Source: UBA6624 sp964507645
GTDB taxonomy: Bacteria; UBP7; UBA6624
Direction: 5' to 3'
DNA: 9,502 nucleotides
Assembly: GCA_964507645.1 (NCBI GenBank)
Contig: CAZDPU010000028.1
Location: 1 to 9,502 of the forward strand
Shown here: positions 5,667 through 9,502 of the stretch, in pieces
Numbering within the stretch: the stretch's first letter is position 1
How the letters are laid out: each line of letters starts with the position of its first letter
Notes under the pieces: generated by a model
The model's input: the letters and a program-made list of their open reading frames with translations, nothing else
What the model was told of the DNA's origin: nothing
Database searches by the model: none
Made by a program: the position numbers and the translations under genes

Positions 5667-7004
5667 CTAGAAGCTACCCTTCATGTTCCATGACAATTGC
5701 CACTCGTTGTCATTTGATGACCTGTTACCCCAATCTAGTGACCAGGATGTCTTTACGTTGCTGGAAGCCTGTCTTGAGACTCCAAGCGACAAGTAGTCTA
5801 TGCCTGATTGATAAGCTCCGAAAGTGTTAGAGACATTGCCGGTTTTTCTCCATGCAACAGAGCCGTCCCAGCCGTCAAGCAGGCCGATACCTGTAGCAAC
5901 CTCGTAACTGCTATCAGAAGATCCTTGCCCTGAAGCATCCCACAAGTAAGTAACAGCAAGATCTTTATTGATTAGGTTGATGTTTGTAGCAATACTGCCA
6001 ACCTTTACACCAGAATCTTCATTTTCTGTCCAGCCAAAAGTACCTGGAATCCCAAAAACCAATGAGTCCGCAGACACCTGCAAGAATGTTGTGTCTGTAT
6101 TTGTGACATTGTGCATCCAACCTGTAACAAACCTGTATTGTTTGAGTTCTCCGCCAATAACAAAACCTTCAAACGTTTCATAGGGGTTCCATGAAAAATC
6201 TGTCTGTGACCAGAAAGGTTCAAATTTTCCAACCACGTAGTCCAAGCCGTTTGCAGAAGATTTTCCGTTGTAAACCATGTATGTTTCGTGAAGGTCAAAA
6301 GTCCAATTTACAATGTCCCCTGGGGTTCCGCTGTTGGTTCCCGGATTACTGTTGCTAAGTGCAACCCATGGTCCCTGCCTCATGAAAATATTTCTGAAAC
6401 CGTCTGGATCTTCCATTTCTGTTTGAAGAGACATCCCGAACATAAAGTCACCTGACTCGTGAGCCATGTCCATTCGCATGTGCCCCCAAAGGTTTTCTGA
6501 GTTTACTGCCTGAGGGCTGTTTTGTTCATTTAGTTCAAAGGCGTAAGTGAAAGCAAATCCCGAACCGCCACCAGGGCCAATCCTGCTCATTCTGTCATCA
6601 AGGTTGTCAATCTCTTCCCAAAGATCCATAACCTCGCCAGAAAGAGCGTCTATCCTCAACTCATTCGCAGCAATTGCAGCCCTGACTTCAGCCAGCTCTG
6701 CATCAAATTCGCTTCTCAGCATTGCCATTAGGCCAGAAACATCATCAGGTGTTCCTCCGCCCTCTGCAGAAAACCTCATGTTAAGGTCTCTCTCAAGCCT
6801 TGCAAGCATAACTGCCCACTCGTATCTTGTCATTTGCTGGTCTCCCTTGAACTCCTCGTCTGGGTAACCAATTACATACCCTTTAGCCGCAAGGTATTCA
6901 ACAGCGTCATATGCCCAGTGATCAACAGGAACATCGTCAAAAGCTCCTGCCTTAAGGTTAAAAGAAAACATCAATGTTAATGCTATCAATAAGATTTTTT
7001 TCAT
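5667..7004 (-). CDS. SLH-domain outer-membrane porin
   Basis: A 445-residue outer-membrane protein of the SLH-porin (OmpM/SlpA-like) type. Residues 1-21 are a signal peptide (MKKILLIALTLMF, then LKAGA). Residues 22-70 form one SLH domain: FDDVPVDHWAYDAVEYLAAKG, GYPD, and MTRYEWAVMLARL, where TRYE matches the usual TRAE/TRYE box. SLH domains bind cell-wall polymers, often pyruvylated, tethering the outer membrane to peptidoglycan. Residues about 85-140 are a predicted coiled-coil spacer (LRSEFDAELAEVRAAIAANE, WEEIDNLDDRM). A Gly-rich turn GPGGGSG leads into a barrel-like region of alternating strands, ending in LSWNMKGSF with the terminal Phe of outer-membrane beta signals. GGAGG lies 9 nt before the ATG, and TATAAT lies further upstream. 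Confidence 0.93.
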   Translation of the reverse strand: MKKILLIALTLMFSFNLKAGAFDDVPVDHWAYDAVEYLAAKGYVIGYPDEEFKGDQQMTRYEWAVMLARLERDLNMRFSAEGGGTPDDVSGLMAMLRSEFDAELAEVRAAIAANELRIDALSGEVMDLWEEIDNLDDRMSRIGPGGGSGFAFTYAFELNEQNSPQAVNSENLWGHMRMDMAHESGDFMFGMSLQTEMEDPDGFRNIFMRQGPWVALSNSNPGTNSGTPGDIVNWTFDLHETYMVYNGKSSANGLDYVVGKFEPFWSQTDFSWNPYETFEGFVIGGELKQYRFVTGWMHNVTNTDTTFLQVSADSLVFGIPGTFGWTENEDSGVKVGSIATNINLINKDLAVTYLWDASGQGSSDSSYEVATGIGLLDGWDGSVAWRKTGNVSNTFGAYQSGIDYLSLGVSRQASSNVKTSWSLDWGNRSSNDNEWQLSWNMKGSF

Positions 7005-7013
7005 AACTTCAAT

Positions 7014-7018
7014 CCTCC
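7014..7018 (-). promoter_or_regulatory. Shine-Dalgarno of the SLH porin
   Basis: The minus strand reads GGAGG, with a 9-nt spacer before the porin ATG (7004-7002). It is one of the few canonical ribosome-binding sites in the window. It fixes the porin start and shows the organism uses the anti-Shine-Dalgarno, which makes its absence at many other starts here informative. Confidence 0.85.
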
Positions 7019-7042
7019 AAAAAAAAATTTACTCAATATAAG

Positions 7043-7048
7043 ATTATA
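7043..7048 (-). promoter_or_regulatory. Probable -10 element for the SLH porin
   Basis: The minus strand has a perfect TATAAT about 39 nt before the porin ATG, in the 65-nt gap after the small membrane-protein gene, implying a leader of about 30 nt. No good -35 box is found 16-18 nt upstream, where the sequence is GTCAAA-like. The call therefore rests on the -10 and the position, and suits an independently and strongly expressed porin. Confidence 0.45.
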
Positions 7049-7069
7049 GGGAGGTTGTCTGGTTTTTGA

Positions 7070-7384
7070 CTATTTTTTACCTGGAAACAAGAGCAAAAGG
7101 GAGTTAGATAGGGTGAAAAAGCTCCCCAAACCTATCGAATTAAATGATTCCCTGCTGATTATCAATGTTGAAGATATGTGCAGGGCGACAGAGAAAAAAA
7201 GGAGCCAGGCCATCAGGGTGATGTTCTTGTCGTTCTTGTAGTTTTTAGCTAAAGCAAGAAGAAAACAAGAAGAAACTAGCAAAACCTTCAACGAAGAAGA
7301 TGCGTTTAGCTCTGCAGTTGTGTACCATGGGAAAAAAAACCCAAAACCACATAATAAAAAACAGATTATGGTGATTTTTTTCAT
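7070..7384 (-). CDS. Small four-helix membrane protein, unknown
   Basis: A 104-residue hydrophobic protein of no recognised family. Likely membrane segments are near residues 4-22, 32-47, 56-76 and 85-101, with short polar joins (NYKNDKN between the second and third) and a basic FPGKK tail. The N-terminus (MKKITIICFLLCGFGFFFPW) could instead be a signal sequence. Its ATG begins 2 nt after the pgeF stop, so the two are probably translated from one transcript. The porin follows on the same strand after a gap carrying a probable promoter. No function is proposed. Confidence 0.65.
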   Translation of the reverse strand: MKKITIICFLLCGFGFFFPWYTTAELNASSSLKVLLVSSCFLLALAKNYKNDKNITLMAWLLFFSVALHISSTLIISRESFNSIGLGSFFTLSNSLLLLFPGKK

Positions 7385-7386
7385 TT

Positions 7387-7962
7387 TTAAAAGATTTCCA
7401 TTTTGATCCAGTTGAACCCTTCCCTACCCGCTCTTTTTGACGCAAGTTGTTTGTTGCAGATTGTACAGTCGGTATGAAATTTGACATTGTTTTCAGTTTG
7501 ATCTTGAAGGATCTGTTTCATATCGAGGTGTTTTTTGCCTTTAATATTTTTGATATATTTTTGCTCGAAATGCTTCAGGGCAAGATTTTCTCCGAATTCG
7601 TAGCAGCACTTTTTTGCGAAGGGGAACACAAAAACCTCCTTCTCTCCTTCAACCCTCCTCTCCATCTCTCTTAATATTCCTTTTGAAAGGCCTTTCCAGC
7701 CAGCGTGGACTATTCCTGAAGAATCCTTTCCAACAACCGCTATACACATACAATCAGCAGTTTTTATCCAATAGGTTCCTTTTTTGTCTGCAAAAATTCC
7801 ATCCCCTGAAATTTTGTTTGTTTTTGGGTTCGTGAAAATTTTATTGCCATGAATTTGATTAAGGGTTATCCCCCTTTTCGGCACGTATGGCGGAAAATGT
7901 AAGGAAAACACAACGTTTTTGTTGATTTTAGAAAACCATTTAATCATTATGGATATTATCAT
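7387..7962 (-). CDS. pgeF: Peptidoglycan editing factor PgeF / YfiH (LACC1-like) family protein
   Basis: A YfiH/PgeF/LACC1-family protein. Members have been described as purine nucleoside phosphorylase/adenosine deaminase-like enzymes and, in E. coli, as a factor limiting mis-incorporation of L-Ser in peptidoglycan. The three active-site elements are visible: NQIHGN (His near residue 38), KTADCMCIAV (Cys near 71) and GIVHAGWKG (His near 86). Further family blocks are DGIFADKKG, KKCCYEFGENL (the usual CCYEVG), and HTDCTICN followed by ASKRAGREG (usual CTYC...SYRRxGxxG). At 191 residues it is shorter than the usual 240 or so, mainly because the N-terminal segment before the first His is trimmed. 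A second ATG at 7947 would give 186 residues. It starts 11 bp from the divergent tRNA-Leu and has no clear Shine-Dalgarno. Confidence 0.9.
   Translation of the reverse strand: MIISIMIKWFSKINKNVVFSLHFPPYVPKRGITLNQIHGNKIFTNPKTNKISGDGIFADKKGTYWIKTADCMCIAVVGKDSSGIVHAGWKGLSKGILREMERRVEGEKEVFVFPFAKKCCYEFGENLALKHFEQKYIKNIKGKKHLDMKQILQDQTENNVKFHTDCTICNKQLASKRAGREGFNWIKMEIF
7922..7950 (+). promoter_or_regulatory. Weak candidate promoter for tRNA-Leu
   Basis: TTGATT (7922-7927) and CATTAT (7945-7950) have a 17-bp spacer, each matching the consensus at four of six positions. They would start a transcript shortly before the tRNA at 7974. A TATTAT at 7954-7959 is a better -10 but has no -35. Any promoter for this tRNA must lie inside the 5' end of the divergent pgeF gene, because only 11 bp separate them. 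Confidence 0.3.
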
Positions 7963-7973
7963 TTATTATTGAT

Positions 7974-8056
7974 GCCGGTGTGGCGGAATGGTAGACGCGA
8001 CGGACTTAAAATCCGTTGTCCGCAAGGACGTGGGGGTTCGAGTCCCTTCGCCGGCA
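7974..8056 (+). tRNA. tRNA-Leu (anticodon TAA)
   Basis: A class II tRNA of 83 nt. Acceptor GCCGGTG pairs with CGCCGGC. The D arm GCG...CGC contains GG. Anticodon stem ACGGA/TCCGT encloses CTTAAAA with anticodon TAA (reads UUA and UUG). The long variable arm GTCC-GCAA-GGAC is typical of Leu. The T arm GGGGG/CCCTT has two G-U pairs around TTCGAGT. The discriminator is A, the Leu identity base, and CCA is not encoded. The regulator gene starts 8 nt downstream on the same strand. Confidence 0.96.
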
Positions 8057-8064
8057 TCTAGATT

Positions 8065-8538
8065 ATGACTGTTTTGATTGGACAAAAACTTGCTCGTCTT
8101 AGGCAGCAAAAAGGTTTGACCTTAAATGATGTTGCAAAACATGTGGGTATATCTGCCGTGTATATATCACTCTTGGAGAGGGGTTTAAGAAAAAACCCCA
8201 GCAAAGAAGTTTTGAGAAGGTTGGTTGCTCTTTATGGTGTTTCTGAATCAACCCTCTTAAGTCCTGGATCATCTTCTCCACCTGTTGAGGATGAGTCTGG
8301 GTCTGATGACTTTAAAACAAAACAGGTTACACCTGGGTCCATTCCCAAAAACCCTCAAGGAATCCCTGTTTCCGTTCGTCGATTTTTGGAAAGTGAAGAT
8401 GCTGATTTTTTGAGACCAAGCGCAGGAGAAATAAGGATATTGGTTGCATGGGCAAGAAAAAACCAACACGCATCCCCTGAAGAGGTGATGTTTTATTTGA
8501 TAGAAAAAGTTCGCCCGTCCCTTCCAAAACAATTTTGA
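8065..8538 (+). CDS. XRE-family helix-turn-helix transcriptional regulator
   Basis: A 157-residue cytoplasmic DNA-binding protein. Residues about 4-66 form an XRE/Cro-C1 helix-turn-helix: GQKLARLRQQKGLTLNDVAKHVG, then ISAVYISLLERG, KEVLRRLVALYGVS. A Pro/Ser/acidic linker (SPGSSSPPVEDESGSDD) leads to a helical C-terminal part (RFLESEDADFLRPSAGEIRILVAWARK and EEVMFYLIEKVRP) of unknown role, perhaps dimerisation or ligand sensing. No ligand-binding domain is recognised. The ATG lies 8 nt after tRNA-Leu without a Shine-Dalgarno. Its stop overlaps the TTG start of a thiolase by four bases (TTGA). This order suggests it is co-expressed with, and may control, the thiolase or itself. The target is unknown. 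Confidence 0.85.
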   Translation: MTVLIGQKLARLRQQKGLTLNDVAKHVGISAVYISLLERGLRKNPSKEVLRRLVALYGVSESTLLSPGSSSPPVEDESGSDDFKTKQVTPGSIPKNPQGIPVSVRRFLESEDADFLRPSAGEIRILVAWARKNQHASPEEVMFYLIEKVRPSLPKQF

Positions 8539-9502
8539 AAACTGTTTGGATTGTTTCTGCCAAAAGAACTCCAATTGGAAAGTTTGGTGGGGGGTTTAGG
8601 GGTTTTTCTGCAGTTGACCTAGGTGTAATGGCTGCGAAAAAAGCAATAGAGGAAAGTGGCATCCCTGAAAAAGACATAAGCCTTTCTGTTTTTGGGCACG
8701 GAAGACAGGGTGGAAGTGGTCCAAATCCAGCAAGGCAAATTGGGGTTCGGTCAGGTTTGGAAAAATCTTCAGTCGCCTATACTGTAAATCAGGCTTGTGC
8801 TTCTGGTTTGTTGGCTATAAAGAGCGGTTTCAACGAATTGCTTTCGACTGAAAAAAAAGCAGTTCTTGTTGGTGGGATTGAATCAATGAGCACATTGCCC
8901 CACTATGTTTTTGATGCACGATGGGGTAAGGGTTATGGCCATATCAAAGGTCTTGATGCAAATTTCAAAGATGGTTTTTTCTGCCCTCTTGCCGATCAGC
9001 TTATGGGCAAAACAGCAGAAACACTTGCGATTGAAGGCAATATTTCAAGGCGGGACCAAGAGTTTTTTGCTGTCAACAGCCACAAAAAAGCCTCAAGAGC
9101 AACGTCAGAAGGGGTTTTTGAAAATGAAACCTTTCCGGTAAGCCATAAAAAGGGGGTGGTTGAGGTTGATGAAACAATAAGGACCAACCCTGACCCTTCA
9201 AAACTTGCAAAACTTCCAACAGTTTTTACAAAAGAAGAAGATGGTGGAACCATAACGGCTGGAACAAGTTGTTCTATGGCTGATGGAGGAAGTGCTTTGG
9301 TTATGGTTAAAAGTTCCTCTTGCCCAAGTGGGGCCTTGGCAAAAATTGTTGGTTTTGCTGATGTTGGCGTTCAGCCAACACATATGGGAATTGGTCCCGT
9401 CCCAGCATGTCAAAAACTTGAAAAAATACTTGGGTGGAAAACTTCTGACTACCAACATGTTGAGCTTAATGAAGCTTTTGCTGCACAGGTTCTTGCATGT
9501 CA
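8535..9502 (+). CDS. Thiolase family acetyl-CoA acetyltransferase, 5' portion (3' end outside window)
   Basis: The first 322 or so residues of a thiolase. The frame begins with TTG overlapping the regulator stop and reads KTVWIVSAKRTPIGKFGGGF, the classic thiolase N-terminus, so this start is well supported despite the rare codon. SGPNPARQIG and VNQACASGLLAI follow, with the nucleophilic Cys at residue 88, where family members have it near 89. GGIESMS, LADQLMGKTAE, ITAGTSCSMADGGSAL, THMGIGPV and ELNEAFAAQ are further blocks. The His and second Cys motifs lie past the window edge. It is closer to classical acetoacetyl-CoA thiolase motifs than the thiolase at position 1 and is a distinct paralogue. 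It may serve beta-oxidation or acetyl-CoA condensation. Confidence 0.94.
   Translation, partial: MKTVWIVSAKRTPIGKFGGGFRGFSAVDLGVMAAKKAIEESGIPEKDISLSVFGHGRQGGSGPNPARQIGVRSGLEKSSVAYTVNQACASGLLAIKSGFNELLSTEKKAVLVGGIESMSTLPHYVFDARWGKGYGHIKGLDANFKDGFFCPLADQLMGKTAETLAIEGNISRRDQEFFAVNSHKKASRATSEGVFENETFPVSHKKGVVEVDETIRTNPDPSKLAKLPTVFTKEEDGGTITAGTSCSMADGGSALVMVKSSSCPSGALAKIVGFADVGVQPTHMGIGPVPACQKLEKILGWKTSDYQHVELNEAFAAQVLAC

Noticed and set aside
6547..6867. 106-residue plus-strand frame opposite the porin
   Set aside because: Ser/Ala/Leu-rich antisense shadow of the porin coiled-coil region with no family features.
7760..7775. Possible DnaA box (TTATCCA-like)
   Set aside because: A single imperfect match inside pgeF, with no cluster, AT-rich unwinding region or dnaA nearby.
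8269..8677. Minus-strand frames opposite the XRE gene and thiolase start
   Set aside because: They overlap two well-supported genes and show no domain signatures.
1..9502. Window as a circular element with one thiolase split across its ends
   Set aside because: Both fragments contain the NEAFA region but with different surrounding sequence, so they are separate paralogues, not two halves of one gene.

Overview
The window is a gene-dense bacterial chromosome segment, moderately AT-rich by eye. A porin-type protein with an N-terminal S-layer homology (SLH) domain and a terminal phenylalanine points to an outer membrane tethered through SLH. YidC is the short form, without the large periplasmic P1 domain. 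Together these suggest a diderm of the Terrabacteria type (Negativicutes, Margulisbacteria, cyanobacterial relatives, Deinococcus-Thermus or similar). This is an inference and no species is named.

Layout. (1) Positions 1-4528, plus strand: the 3' part of a thiolase, then a tightly packed series rpmH, rnpA, yidD, yidC, an unknown secreted protein, cmk and plsC, ending in two tandem tRNA-Arg genes. From rpmH to plsC every gene overlaps its neighbour, so the block is probably one transcription unit. It combines the classical ribosome/RNase P/membrane-insertion cluster with the cmk-plsC pair. The genes usually found beside the first cluster (dnaA upstream; jag and mnmE downstream) are absent. (2) Positions 4530-7962, minus strand: pgeF (multicopper oxidase-like/peptidoglycan editing family), a small four-helix membrane protein, the SLH porin, and an unrecognised 367-residue protein that follows the porin in the same frame after a single TAG. 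(3) Positions 7974-9502, plus strand: tRNA-Leu(UAA), an XRE-type regulator starting 8 nt after it, and the 5' part of a second, divergent thiolase whose TTG start overlaps the regulator's stop.

How the genes fit together: rpmH, rnpA and the tRNAs serve translation and tRNA 5' maturation. yidD and yidC insert membrane proteins. cmk and plsC supply CDP/dCDP and phosphatidic acid, which meet in phospholipid (CDP-diacylglycerol) synthesis. The porin, pgeF and the two signal- or membrane-bearing unknowns belong to the envelope. The two thiolases bracket the window and suggest acyl-CoA metabolism, with the XRE protein a possible local regulator of the second.

No CRISPR array, insertion sequence, phage gene or convincing replication origin is seen. 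The main points of interest are the out-of-frame rpmH/rnpA overlap with a Shine-Dalgarno sequence inside rpmH, the rare tRNA-Arg(GCG) with its tandem sister, two conserved-looking unknown proteins in informative contexts, the single in-frame stop between porin and its downstream gene, and the tRNA-Leu/regulator junction that would yield an almost leaderless mRNA.
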